Assembly: GCA_027920525.1 (NCBI GenBank)
Contig: CP115858.1
Coordinates: forward strand, 1,488,001 to 1,552,000
Source: Chryseobacterium daecheongense
Lineage (GTDB): Bacteria; Bacteroidota; Bacteroidia; Flavobacteriales; Weeksellaceae
Direction: 5' to 3'
Length of the DNA: 64,000 nt
Shown here: one piece after another, positions 32,545-40,892 of the stretch
Position numbering within the stretch: position 1 is the stretch's first letter
Layout of the letters: every line of letters starts with the position of its first letter
Position numbers and translations under genes: made by a program
The notes under the pieces: generated by a model
Databases searched by the model: none
What the model was told of the DNA's origin: nothing
The model's input: the letters and a program-made list of their open reading frames with translations, nothing else

Positions 32545-33156
32545 TTACTTTATTCCGGATTTTGTTTTTTGTGCTTCCATTAAATGGTGATCCAAAGTTG
32601 GCAAGGTTTTGCTTGCAAATGACTTCAGTGAAGCTTCCTGACCATCAGCAGCTTCTTTTTTGAACTCTACAATATCTTCTTTGTGGTCACTCACCATAAG
32701 ATCACTATACATACGATCGAATTCTGCTCCTTTTTTAGACTTCAGCTCATCGTATTTCTTTTGTTTTTCAGCATCTAAACTTGTTGGTAAAGTATAACCA
32801 ACTGTTGATGCCCAGCTTTTTAGTTCTTCATTCGCTTTACTGTGATCTTTTACCATCATTTCACCCAGGTTTTTTACATTTTTGTCGGATGCATTCGTCG
32901 CGGCAAGCTTCCCCATCATTACCTCCATCAAACCTCCCTGAGCTGCCCCATCGGCAAATTTCTTATCCTGATCCGAAAGGGAGACTTTGGTATTGGTAGT
33001 GCCTGTTACAGTGGTAGAATCGGCAGTAACAGCTGGTGAATCAACGGAGGGAGCCACTGCTGTACTGTCCATCGGTTGATTAACTGTCGTTGTTTCGCTT
33101 TTCTTACAGGCCAACATCGTGGAAACTGCAAGAAGGGTTAAAATTGAATTTTTCAT
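32545..33156 (-). CDS. DUF4142 lipoprotein
   Basis: The 203-residue protein begins with a signal peptide and lipobox LLAVSTMLACKKSE, then about 40 residues of Thr/Ser/Val-rich linker, then a DUF4142 ferritin-like helical domain: DKKFADGAAQGGLMEVMMGK, VKNLGEMMVKDHSKANEELK and MVSDHKEDIVEFKKEAADGQ. Related proteins are annotated as putative periplasmic binding or stress proteins; a metal site has been proposed from conserved His/Glu residues. It is monocistronic and carries the TATGA-N6-TCATA promoter motif upstream, linking it to the stress block at 12999-21260. Confidence 0.85.
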   Translation of the reverse strand: MKNSILTLLAVSTMLACKKSETTTVNQPMDSTAVAPSVDSPAVTADSTTVTGTTNTKVSLSDQDKKFADGAAQGGLMEVMMGKLAATNASDKNVKNLGEMMVKDHSKANEELKSWASTVGYTLPTSLDAEKQKKYDELKSKKGAEFDRMYSDLMVSDHKEDIVEFKKEAADGQEASLKSFASKTLPTLDHHLMEAQKTKSGIK

Positions 33157-33623
33157 AATATAATTAAATTGGTTTGGTCAGTAAAATAAAAAAATCATCC
33201 CTTACACCGGAGAAGATCATTTCTGTTTCACATCGAATTTAGAAAAGTAAAACCGGATACTTTATGACCTGAATCATATTCATCAATCACTTTTTATCTT
33301 TTTTATGTTTCTCAAGGGGTAAATCTTTCTTATGGTAAAACATTGTAAAACCAATACCTCGGTAGTCTAAAACCTATATGCTCAATTCATTAAGAAAAAA
33401 GAAAACGATACCCCAACCCAACACCTGATTTACAAAAAATAGGGGTATGCCCTGACCCACAAATTCAATTTTCATAGGAAATTAGCAATACAAACCTGGT
33501 TTATGGAGATGTTTCGGGATTCAGTTCAATAGAATTCCAGAATCATAATGTCCCATAAGATGGAAAATCAAACCACAAAAATGGAGAGATGGAAATATTA
33601 CATATCGCTTAAGAAATAATACT
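33157..33623. other. 467-bp intergenic region between divergent genes
   Basis: It contains the DUF4142 promoter (33234-33278) and, further right, ATACCCC (33408-33414) pairing with GGGGTAT (33442-33448). I could not identify a convincing promoter for the 33624 gene, and no credible ORF was seen. The stretch near 33440-33460 (AGGGGTATGCCCTGACCC) resembles no element I can name. Confidence 0.4.
33234..33278 (-). promoter_or_regulatory. Promoter of DUF4142 gene with Crp/Fnr-type site
   Basis: TATGACCTGAATCATA (33263-33278) is centred 29.5 bp upstream of the edge of a minus-strand TAAATTCG box (33234-33241), the spacing seen at 14929, 15029 and 19580. The box deviates by one base from TAnnTTTG, like that of the KGG gene. 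The leader to the ATG at 33156 would be about 70 nt. Confidence 0.6.
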
Positions 33624-35246
33624 ATGAAAGAAAAACTTGTAAAGCAAAAGGAAGAACTATCTCAGATACGAACTATTTTACAAAGCCTGGATATTGACAA
33701 CGATGAAAGATTTCAATGGGGTTCAGAAGGATCACTACAGGACTATGAATATGACTTAAAGATTGTAAAAAAAGATGTCAGCTTTTACCTGAAAGAGGAT
33801 TTGTATTACATAAACCGTATAAGGCAAAATTACATCTCATCTGCACCCGATACGGAAGAGCAAAAAATCTTAGAAGCTGAGTTAAGCAGAATGAAAAAAA
33901 TGTACAATTATAAGATCAATTATCTGACTATTATGTCTCACCTGAAAGATATGGAGGATAAGCCTAAGATTGAATTGGCTAAACTTGAAAAAAGATACTC
34001 AGATCAAATTCGCCAGCTGGAATATGAACGTTCCAGACCAATACATTTCAGGCAACGTACCCATGAAGGATACAAGAGGAAAATAATCAGAAAGTCTGAG
34101 CGATCATATGACCAAAAAATAAAAAAAACAAAAAAAGACCTCGAAGATGAGAAAAAAGAAACAGCTATCAGGATAAAAAAAGAAGAAAAAGAGCTGTTCA
34201 AAGAAGTTACTCAGTTTCTGAAAATTGATGAACGTTATATATCGCTTATAAAATCCGGTGTTATGTTATTGCCTAGTGATTCACGCCTGGCAGCAATTTT
34301 CCCAAAAAACCGGTGGCTCACATTCAACAGTTTCAACAAAATTAACAGACATGAGATCATGCATCAGCATGCGCGCAAACTTTTAATGAAGCATAATTTG
34401 TTTACAGGAGAAACAGGCATATTACCTGGTAGCAGGAAAGGATGTATTTGTATTATGTACATTAAAGAGGGACATATGAAAGATCGTAGTGGAGCAACTT
34501 TCAGACCCGTCTTTGGAGCCTCTGGTATCAGGCCTTATGGTGAAAAATTTAATTTAGAAGAAGTACAGATTGAAAGAAATAGTTATATCAGCATGGGAGT
34601 CCCCGATCCCATAGATGCAGCCGGTAATTCTTATGAAAAAACAGTCGAAAGGTTACTTAAGCACGTGGATATTATGCAACGCCTTGGCATAAAACCACCT
34701 TCAATGCAATCCAGCTTATATTTCCTGCAAACTCCCGAATATAGGGACAATAAAAATAGACAAAACAGGATCACTATGCTTGAAAACTGGATGCCAAGTA
34801 ACTGTGCTGAACCAGCTATTATGACGGCCATTTACCAAATGTACAGCCGGCCGGCTGATATTTACCTGTCCGTACCTTTTGAAGGTTATTTGTCTGAAGG
34901 GAAACTTTTACTTAAATATACCTGTGCGAGGTGTGCCCTATCGGAACCTGCTTTCATGTCACCAGTCGACACAAGCACAGGACAAAGGCTTACCGACATG
35001 CGCTTACAGAGTAATAGATCGTTCCTGATAAGCGATCGTATATTATCTGAAGGGCTATTGTATAATCATGCCAAGAAGAAAAACAATGAGGAGGACAAAG
35101 CTCATCCTTATAGTAAAAAGGATGTTGCTATAAAACGTACAGCTCTTCTCAATCAGGCATATGGTTTTGAACATGTAAAACGTGGACACGAGCAAGTCGC
35201 TATGGATACCACAATGATACTCATGATAGGCCTGAAATTTAAATAA
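33624..35246 (+). CDS. Uncharacterised coiled-coil protein with deaminase-like CAE/CxxC motifs
   Basis: The 540-residue protein has no signal peptide. Residues about 1-200 are Lys/Glu-rich with heptad-like helices (KIELAKLEKRYSDQIRQLEY, KKTKKDLEDEKKETAIRIKK), suggesting coiled coils. Residues about 200-540 form a globular part. It contains C394-A-E396-P in NWMPSNCAEPAIMTAIYQ and C434-A-R-C437 in KYTCARCAL, 40 residues apart. This resembles the zinc-binding CAE and CxxC pair of the cytidine-deaminase-like superfamily (YwqJ/SCP1.201 type). I recognise no named family. It may act on a nucleotide or nucleic-acid base, as the next genes are repair-like; that is inference. Confidence 0.5.
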   Translation: MKEKLVKQKEELSQIRTILQSLDIDNDERFQWGSEGSLQDYEYDLKIVKKDVSFYLKEDLYYINRIRQNYISSAPDTEEQKILEAELSRMKKMYNYKINYLTIMSHLKDMEDKPKIELAKLEKRYSDQIRQLEYERSRPIHFRQRTHEGYKRKIIRKSERSYDQKIKKTKKDLEDEKKETAIRIKKEEKELFKEVTQFLKIDERYISLIKSGVMLLPSDSRLAAIFPKNRWLTFNSFNKINRHEIMHQHARKLLMKHNLFTGETGILPGSRKGCICIMYIKEGHMKDRSGATFRPVFGASGIRPYGEKFNLEEVQIERNSYISMGVPDPIDAAGNSYEKTVERLLKHVDIMQRLGIKPPSMQSSLYFLQTPEYRDNKNRQNRITMLENWMPSNCAEPAIMTAIYQMYSRPADIYLSVPFEGYLSEGKLLLKYTCARCALSEPAFMSPVDTSTGQRLTDMRLQSNRSFLISDRILSEGLLYNHAKKKNNEEDKAHPYSKKDVAIKRTALLNQAYGFEHVKRGHEQVAMDTTMILMIGLKFK

Positions 35247-35409
35247 AATAGATACTGACCATATACTGCAATAGTAAGATGCGGATATCCATATGGCTGC
35301 AACAATAGCATCGTTAAAGAAAATCCACATCAATTTTAGTACAATACCGCAAGTTTCGGATTTCTTATTTCTCTGTGTAAAGCTAATTTTACTTCATAAA
35401 GATCATGAT

Positions 35410-36123
35410 ATGAAAGATATAGAAAAGAGGCTTGCTGCGAAGGATTGGCATTCAGTAAAAAGGGAATTGCACGATAAGGGTTTTGTGATTGTCCGGGATA
35501 TATTAACAAAAATGGAATGTGACAATTTAATTGCTTTATACAATGCAGACAACACGTACCGCAAAACCATCAATATGGAACGATATCGTTTTGGCCGGGG
35601 AGAGTATAAATATTTCCAATATCCTTTACCTGAACTCATTACCACGATCAGGGAACAGGTATATGCTGAAATAGCACCGGTGGCCAATCAGTGGATGCAG
35701 GAACTTGCTATTGAAAAAACATTCCCTTCCACACATAAAGAGATGAAAAAGCTCTGTATGGAACATAACCAGGAAAAGCCAACAGTATTAATATTAAAAT
35801 ATAGTGAAGGTGGATTTAACACCTTGCATCAGGATCTGTATGGTGAAATTTATTTTCCGATGCAGATCGTTTTTATGCTGGATCAGACAGAGGAAGATTA
35901 TACAGGTGGAGAATTTGTTATAACAGAGCAGATTCCCCGTGCGCAATCCAAAGCTAATGTATTAAAACCCAACCGGGGCGATATGCTGATACTCACAACC
36001 AATTTCCGTCCGGTGAAAGGGTCTAAAGGGTATTACCGGGTTAATATGAAACATGGTGTAAGTCCGGTTCACAGTGGACAAAGGCACAGCCTGGGTATTA
36101 TTCTCCATGACGGATTGAGTTAA
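35410..36123 (+). CDS. 2OG-Fe(II) oxygenase
   Basis: I choose the ATG at 35410 (MKDIEKRLAAKDWHSVKREL), giving 237 residues; a longer frame from 35293 adds a non-conserved leader. The iron and 2-oxoglutarate pattern is visible: H-x-D in FNTLHQDLYGEIYFPM, the distal H in NMKHGVSPVHSGQRHSLG, with Arg in that segment for 2OG. The start (GFVIVRDILTKMECDNLIAL) is typical of prolyl-hydroxylase/AlkB-related bacterial enzymes. Members of this subgroup lie near ada/alkylation-repair genes in Bacteroidota. The substrate is unknown. The gene follows the deaminase-like gene by 163 nt and precedes an Ada-type zinc protein by 76 nt. Confidence 0.82.
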   Translation: MKDIEKRLAAKDWHSVKRELHDKGFVIVRDILTKMECDNLIALYNADNTYRKTINMERYRFGRGEYKYFQYPLPELITTIREQVYAEIAPVANQWMQELAIEKTFPSTHKEMKKLCMEHNQEKPTVLILKYSEGGFNTLHQDLYGEIYFPMQIVFMLDQTEEDYTGGEFVITEQIPRAQSKANVLKPNRGDMLILTTNFRPVKGSKGYYRVNMKHGVSPVHSGQRHSLGIILHDGLS

Positions 36124-36199
36124 GTCTTACCTCCATCAAAACGATTTAAAAGACTTTTTGAGATAAAAATAAATATGGAAACCAATATCAAGCAGTAAG

Positions 36200-36478
36200 A
36201 TGATAAAGCATACCGATCTCGGCCAGACTTCCGAGGAAAGAAAAAAAGCGCTCAGCTCTATGATCCGTAATGGCGTTATAACACTTGGTGGTTATAAAAA
36301 AGCAAAGATTTATGGTTTACTTTCATGTTCTTCAGGTAAAAGAATGAAGACCGAAAACCGTGTTTTCTTTAAAAACGAAGAAGAAGCGCTTACATATAAC
36401 TATAGGCCTTGCGGAAACTGTATGAAGGAAAAATATGAGGAATGGAAAAAGAAGACTAGTAAAGTGAGAACCACATAA
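36200..36478 (+). CDS. Ada metal-binding-domain-like protein
   Basis: The 92-residue protein resembles the zinc-binding N-terminal domain of Ada without the rest of that protein: YGLLSCSSGKRMKTENRVFF, then EEALTYNYRPCGNCMKEKYE. In Ada four Cys ligands hold zinc and one accepts a methyl group from a phosphotriester; here three Cys (one in LLSCSS, two in CGNC) fit, so the fourth ligand may differ. There is no methyltransferase or AraC domain. Adjacent 2OG oxygenase suggests a DNA-alkylation response function. Small stand-alone Ada-like metal-binding proteins are common in flavobacteria. Confidence 0.75.
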   Translation: MIKHTDLGQTSEERKKALSSMIRNGVITLGGYKKAKIYGLLSCSSGKRMKTENRVFFKNEEEALTYNYRPCGNCMKEKYEEWKKKTSKVRTT

Positions 36479-36662
36479 GAATCATCGAATCATACATAAT
36501 AAAAGTGAATATTAATCCTATATTGCTGTATCCATTATTAAATACTTTGAAAAGGAATTTACGTAATCCTCATTCGCTCCTCACATCATATTTTAATAAA
36601 GTTTATTTATGTATATTGGATATGTATTTTTTATAAAAAAATAAAAACTAAATACCAATTTT

Positions 36663-36839
36663 ATGAAAAACTTAAAAAACTTATCCCAAAAGCTCACCAA
36701 AAGAGAACTGAAAAAAATTACAGGAGGAAATGATCCGGATCTATCTTATCCGATGTGTACACCAAGACAATGCGAGACGCTTGATATGAAATGTGACCGT
36801 CTTAACAGCTGTCCACCACTCTATCCGGATCCGGACTAG
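36663..36839 (+). CDS. GG-leader bacteriocin-like peptide precursor (58 aa)
   Basis: A small ORF begins MKNLKNLSQKLTKRELKKIT and continues to a double-Gly site (ITGG, residues 19-22), followed by a 36-residue acidic/Pro-rich core with four Cys (residues 32, 37, 44, 50). The leader matches the Chryseobacterium-type bacteriocin-like leaders that end in a GG processing site. The core would form two disulfides after cleavage by a C39-type ABC transporter. No transporter or peptidase is adjacent. The core ends PPLYPDPD. The ATG at 36663 is the only sensible start, and a terminator follows at 36867. Antimicrobial or signalling activity is untested. Confidence 0.75.
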   Translation: MKNLKNLSQKLTKRELKKITGGNDPDLSYPMCTPRQCETLDMKCDRLNSCPPLYPDPD

Positions 36840-36866
36840 TAATGAAACATTGTGATCCACTCACAT

Positions 36867-36895
36867 AAAAAGCATCATTATTTAATGATGCTTTT
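36867..36895 (+). terminator. Terminator after the GG-leader peptide gene
   Basis: A 12-bp stem AAAAGCATCATT/AATGATGCTTTT with a 5-nt loop lies 27 nt beyond the peptide stop and before the convergent adenosine-deaminase-like gene. Confidence 0.75.
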
Positions 36896-36917
36896 CTTAT
36901 ATTTATAGTATATCTGA

Positions 36918-38423
36918 TTACTTAAGCCTGCCATTCATCTCCTTAACAAAATCATCCCATTGTTTATTCAGATACGTCAATGACCGTTTCTTTTCACTTT
37001 CATTCAGAGACGAATAATTAATCGAATTAAAAACAAGCTTCTTCAGGGCTTTTACATCAAGTTCCCAATATATATACGCAACCCAGAAATCATATCCAAG
37101 ACCTTCGTATCCGTAAACACTAGGATCATCACTGTTAATGGAACACTGTATTCCGTTACTTAACAAAACTCTTGCAGGATGATTTCTCAGATCACTCACA
37201 TATCCTAAAACCTGGTTACTGATCGGGCTAACCTCAACAAGCTTATTTTGTTTTTTGATCAGTTCCATAGTTTTGGGAAAATAGATCAAATTCAAACCAT
37301 GTCCGATTCTTGGGTTATCCAGTGATGCAATGTCGATCATATTTTTATTAAAGACAGAAACGCTTTCCCCTGCATGAAGGAAAAGAGGCATCTTTACGCC
37401 ATACTTTTTACTGAGTTCATTCAGCTTCGCCCAATCTTCCCGAAAAGAGTAAATACTATTCCCGGCAGCCTCATCGGCCACAAGGTCAAAACCTGAAATA
37501 ACATCCGGAAATTCTTTTTTAAGTTCAAAAGCTGTTTCAAGTTGTTTTCCTACAGCCTGTGGGTCTAAAAATTTAAAACTTGAATAAATTAATTTCAGAC
37601 TGAATTCCGGGTACTTTTTCTGTATCTCTTTCACTACTTCCTGTAAATCTGTGACTGAAGTTTTCAGAGGGTATTTTCCATGCTGAAAATCGTACAATTC
37701 ATCAAAAACATATCTTATTTCTACATGCTGTACTTTATTTGCCGCTAAATCTTCAAATCCTTTTTTATAATACTCTTTGAAAAAAGGACGGTAAGGCAAC
37801 AGGAGGCTTATCCTTGTAAAGCGTTTTTCAAATTCAATCCAGTAATCCGAGTACGTACAGAGTGATTCCCTCTTCAGCAGAAGAAGTTCTGTCAACTGTT
37901 TTTCAAAGCCGGGTTCGGAACTCAATTTTTGATCAAGGCTGACAAATCCTTTTGGGACTTTCCCATCTTGAAAAAACGCCAGCTGCCCGAAAATAAAATC
38001 TTTGGTATCCGCCTGATCATAGATATAGCATTCTTTATATTTTCTTGCTGCAGCAATTACCCATTTTGCATCCGTAATCCCGCCACTATGCGTATGCAGC
38101 AAGCCTCCTTTAGGCATTGATTGAAAGATCTCAAATAATCTACTGCTTTCAATCAGAGGTTTTAATTCATTAAATGAGCTATTATACAAAGATATTTTTT
38201 GCTTTTCCGCTCCGGCCAGGAAATCTTTTCTTATCTGAAATAACTTTTGATCCAAAGCAATTTCAGCATCGGATAACTTTACATCAGCATCGAAAGCAAT
38301 TGCTTTATTCTGCTGTTCAAGCTGCATCCAGTTTTGTTGATACGTAGAATTTTCAGCCACTTTGCTTTGGCATCCAAATAAAGGAAATCCAAAAAATAAC
38401 AGATAAGTAATATATTTTTTCAT
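36918..38423 (-). CDS. Exported adenosine-deaminase-like metallohydrolase (ADGF-type)
   Basis: I use the ATG at 38423 (MKKYITYLLFFGFPLFGCQS), giving 501 residues with a lipobox LFGC, so it is a lipoprotein. The enzyme has the adenosine-deaminase zinc motifs: HTHSGGITDA, FLHAGESVS, RIGHGLNLI and CSINSDDPSVYG. The N-terminal 80 residues are helical as in ADGF/CECR1-type extracellular enzymes, larger than ordinary Add (about 340). It should deaminate adenosine or a related purine outside the cytoplasm. It appears monocistronic. Confidence 0.85.
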   Translation of the reverse strand: MKKYITYLLFFGFPLFGCQSKVAENSTYQQNWMQLEQQNKAIAFDADVKLSDAEIALDQKLFQIRKDFLAGAEKQKISLYNSSFNELKPLIESSRLFEIFQSMPKGGLLHTHSGGITDAKWVIAAARKYKECYIYDQADTKDFIFGQLAFFQDGKVPKGFVSLDQKLSSEPGFEKQLTELLLLKRESLCTYSDYWIEFEKRFTRISLLLPYRPFFKEYYKKGFEDLAANKVQHVEIRYVFDELYDFQHGKYPLKTSVTDLQEVVKEIQKKYPEFSLKLIYSSFKFLDPQAVGKQLETAFELKKEFPDVISGFDLVADEAAGNSIYSFREDWAKLNELSKKYGVKMPLFLHAGESVSVFNKNMIDIASLDNPRIGHGLNLIYFPKTMELIKKQNKLVEVSPISNQVLGYVSDLRNHPARVLLSNGIQCSINSDDPSVYGYEGLGYDFWVAYIYWELDVKALKKLVFNSINYSSLNESEKKRSLTYLNKQWDDFVKEMNGRLK

Positions 38424-38665
38424 CATAATATCGAGGGTTATATGGCACAATTCGGCATGCCTAAGAATTAATTATTATCAAAAATATAATTAATTTTTTG
38501 AGTAAAACAACTTCAACCTGGCAGAATCTCAGATAAAATAAAGGAATGCAGTCGGTAAGAACTGAGTCTCAACGACTTTATTTTTGATACTCCTGATTTA
38601 TATTTTGTTCTTTTAGGATCATCAAAATTATTTCAACCTGAATGCACCCCAAACAGCATCTTATT

Positions 38666-38702
38666 AATAAGGCTTCTGAGATTATACTTCAGAAGCCTTA
38701 TT
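38666..38702 (-). terminator. Terminator after the bicupin gene
   Basis: A 14-bp stem AATAAGGCTTCTGA/TCAGAAGCCTTATT with a 9-nt loop lies 18 nt after the bicupin stop (minus strand). The plus strand side also carries a T-run. Confidence 0.75.
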
Positions 38703-38720
38703 TTTCCATATTTTCCAAAA

Positions 38721-39887
38721 CTAAAAAATTCCTTTTTTGTGATTTGCTATTTTAGCCGTCTGGGCTGGGGTAATTCCAAAATGATCTTCAACAAGTTGCG
38801 CTGGATTAGAGGCCAGCCAGTCATTCAAGGATATATCCTGATATTCGTCAGAGTTGAAAACAATAATCAATTTAAGGGTTTCAGTGCCGGTGTTTTCTAT
38901 ATAGTGACCGAAACCTTGCTTGATAAAAGAAACCATACCTTTTTTATAAGGCATTGTTTTTACCCGTCCATGTGAACCAAAAATACTCAGATTTCCCTGT
39001 CCGCTCATAACGTATTGCCACTCGTCGGCATTAGGATGCCAGTGCAGTTCACGGATTGCTCCTGGTTCGATATCCATCCGTAAGGCTGTTAAAGTCTTTT
39101 GAATAGGGAATTCCTGAGCAGATACTTTTATAGTAGAACCACCAGGATATTTTTCATAAACACCATCGGTCTCCATGCGAAATTTATGGGCCGCATAACT
39201 TGGAGGTATATTGGGATCTATGTTTTGTGGTTTTTTGGCTGTGGCTATTTTCCCCGTACCAATATAAAGCTCTTTATGAGGAGAGGATGCAAATGCATTT
39301 GCCGGTAATCCGGAATTGCGTGCCAGTATCTCAGGAGAGAGATGGTTGATCCAGTCTGTGGAACTGAAAGTTCCAAATTCAGAAAAGTGACCATTGTCAA
39401 AGACTAATAAAAACAGGCATGATTGATCACCAATACACTGCAGGCAATGTCCGTGGCCCTTCGGGAAATACCAGATATCACCTTTCTCGAAATCATCTGT
39501 TGCCGTAGTTCCATCCGGAGCAACAACAGTTGTACGTACACTTCCTTCTAACACATAAGCCCATTCTGCTGCGATTGAATGCCAGTGTAATTCACGGAAG
39601 CTACCCGGGTTTAACCGCATAATTACTCCTGCAATACTTTGCGATACCGGAAATTCTTCTACAGTCGCTTCTTTGGCTGTACCACCGGGACCTACCCAGC
39701 CCTTACTTCCATTTTCAATGTCGTATACAAAATCTTCCAATTCTTCTACCTTGGGATCGTTTGACCCATTTTTTACTGAAGTTTCGGCCTTTTTTGGAAT
39801 TAATAAATCTAGGCCTGTTGATGCTGTTACCAAACCAAAGCTTGATAAAGATACTGCGGAAAGAAATCCACGTCTTGTTGTTGCCAT
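38721..39887 (-). CDS. Tat-exported bicupin, oxalate decarboxylase family
   Basis: The 388-residue protein has a twin-arginine signal (MATTRRGFLSAVSLSSFGLV), so it is likely exported folded. Two cupin domains follow, each with the metal set: RELHWHSIAAEWAYVLEGS with GHGHCLQ in the first, and RELHWHPNADEWQYVMSGQ with GFGHYIEN in the second. Three His and one Glu per domain fit Mn binding as in oxalate decarboxylase or oxalate oxidase. The substrate is probably oxalate, but the active-site lid could not be verified. It is divergent from a GntR regulator and probably regulated by it. Confidence 0.85.
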   Translation of the reverse strand: MATTRRGFLSAVSLSSFGLVTASTGLDLLIPKKAETSVKNGSNDPKVEELEDFVYDIENGSKGWVGPGGTAKEATVEEFPVSQSIAGVIMRLNPGSFRELHWHSIAAEWAYVLEGSVRTTVVAPDGTTATDDFEKGDIWYFPKGHGHCLQCIGDQSCLFLLVFDNGHFSEFGTFSSTDWINHLSPEILARNSGLPANAFASSPHKELYIGTGKIATAKKPQNIDPNIPPSYAAHKFRMETDGVYEKYPGGSTIKVSAQEFPIQKTLTALRMDIEPGAIRELHWHPNADEWQYVMSGQGNLSIFGSHGRVKTMPYKKGMVSFIKQGFGHYIENTGTETLKLIIVFNSDEYQDISLNDWLASNPAQLVEDHFGITPAQTAKIANHKKGIF

Positions 39888-39943
39888 ATCTTTTTATATT
39901 AATATTAAAACAAATGTAAAATTTAAATATGACATCCCAAAGC

Positions 39944-40101
39944 AAAACATCATATGTTTTTAAAAAACATCATATGTTTAATTTTTATACTTATATAACT
40001 GTATTGAAAGGCGTTTGATGGTAAAATAATATTTTCAACGAGTCCAACTACCTCAGAATCCTAAGGAATTATATGATGTTTACCAGAAATGTCGTATGTT
40101 T
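39944..40101. promoter_or_regulatory. Operator cluster AAACATCATATGTTT (GntR/bicupin divergent region)
   Basis: Two copies of AAAACATCATATGTTT start at 39944 and 39964, exactly 20 bp apart (two helical turns). A reverse half-copy ATATGATGTTT is at 40071-40081 and a variant AAATGTCGTATGTTT at 40087-40101. The core has AAACAT and ATGTTT arms. Position between the divergent bicupin and GntR genes suggests GntR operators controlling both. Confidence 0.6.
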
Positions 40102-40123
40102 GCTGTAAAGGAGTTAGCGAATC

Positions 40124-40765
40124 ATGAAACTTTATGAAAAGGTAATTAGTCTGATAAAGAAAGATATTTCTCAAGGGAAATACAAAGCGGGGGAAAAGAT
40201 ACCTTCCGAACCTGAACTGATGAAGTTATATGGTGTAGGTCGTTCCACGATCAGAGAAGCGATTAAAACCATGGCCATTTCAGGGATTCTGAAAGTACAG
40301 CAGGGATCCGGGACTTTTGTTAATAACAGCTTCCAGGAGGTCAGCATTGAGCAGCGCTTAAGACGTGCAGATTTTGATGACGTCAATGCAGTAAGGAGAC
40401 TTCTGGAGAAGGAAATTGTAAAATTGGCCGCACAAAATCGTACTGAGGAACAACTTCAGGAGATCGAACAATATTTAGAAAATCGCAGACTGGCTATTCA
40501 TGCTGAAGACGCTCAGCTTTGTGCCGATACAGATATTGCTTTTCATACAGCGATTGCCAAGGCTTCCTCAAATACAGTATTATCTGATTTATATTACAGT
40601 TTCACCTTAATCATGCGTAATTTTTTTCTTGCAAGAGAAAAGCAAGGAATCAGCCGTTTTGCAATGAATCATCATTTGCATGAACAATTATTTAAAGCGA
40701 TTAAGAACAAAAAAACCAACCAAGCCCAATTAGTTCTTCAAAGAATTCTGGACAATAACTATTAA
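40124..40765 (+). CDS. FadR/GntR (FCD) family regulator
   Basis: The 213-residue protein has an N-terminal GntR winged helix (KAGEKIPSEPELMKLYGVGR, STIREAIKTMAISGILKVQQ, GSGTFVNN) and a C-terminal all-helical FCD domain (DIAFHTAIAKASSNTVLSDL, MNHHLHEQLFKAIKNKKTNQ), with Asp/His residues that normally bind a metal and a carboxylate ligand. It probably represses or activates the divergent bicupin gene through the tandem sites in the spacer; an organic acid such as oxalate is a natural candidate effector. It is followed by a terminator at 40863. Confidence 0.88.
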   Translation: MKLYEKVISLIKKDISQGKYKAGEKIPSEPELMKLYGVGRSTIREAIKTMAISGILKVQQGSGTFVNNSFQEVSIEQRLRRADFDDVNAVRRLLEKEIVKLAAQNRTEEQLQEIEQYLENRRLAIHAEDAQLCADTDIAFHTAIAKASSNTVLSDLYYSFTLIMRNFFLAREKQGISRFAMNHHLHEQLFKAIKNKKTNQAQLVLQRILDNNY

Positions 40766-40862
40766 GATTTTTTGATATACACCAGCCGTTATTTGTGAAT
40801 CTTGTGTACAACAATAGCTACAGCTAATAATTATTGGACAGTTTCACTTTTAAAGAAAACAA

Positions 40863-40889
40863 TAGCCCCTCTGTATTTCAGAGGGGCTA
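40863..40889. terminator. Bidirectional terminator between GntR and the sigma-associated membrane protein
   Basis: An 11-bp stem TAGCCCCTCTG/CAGAGGGGCTA with a TATTT loop separates the convergent genes (GntR stop at 40765, membrane-protein stop at 40893). Confidence 0.75.
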
Positions 40890-40892
40890 CCT

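Noticed and set aside
33400..33470. Remnant of a mobile element or a two-component box near AGGGGTATGCCC
   Set aside because: No transposase fragment, target duplication or related copies were visible; the inverted arms are only 7 bp.
36200..36478. Truncated ada gene
   Set aside because: The single domain has a proper start and stop, and stand-alone copies are common, so no decay is implied.
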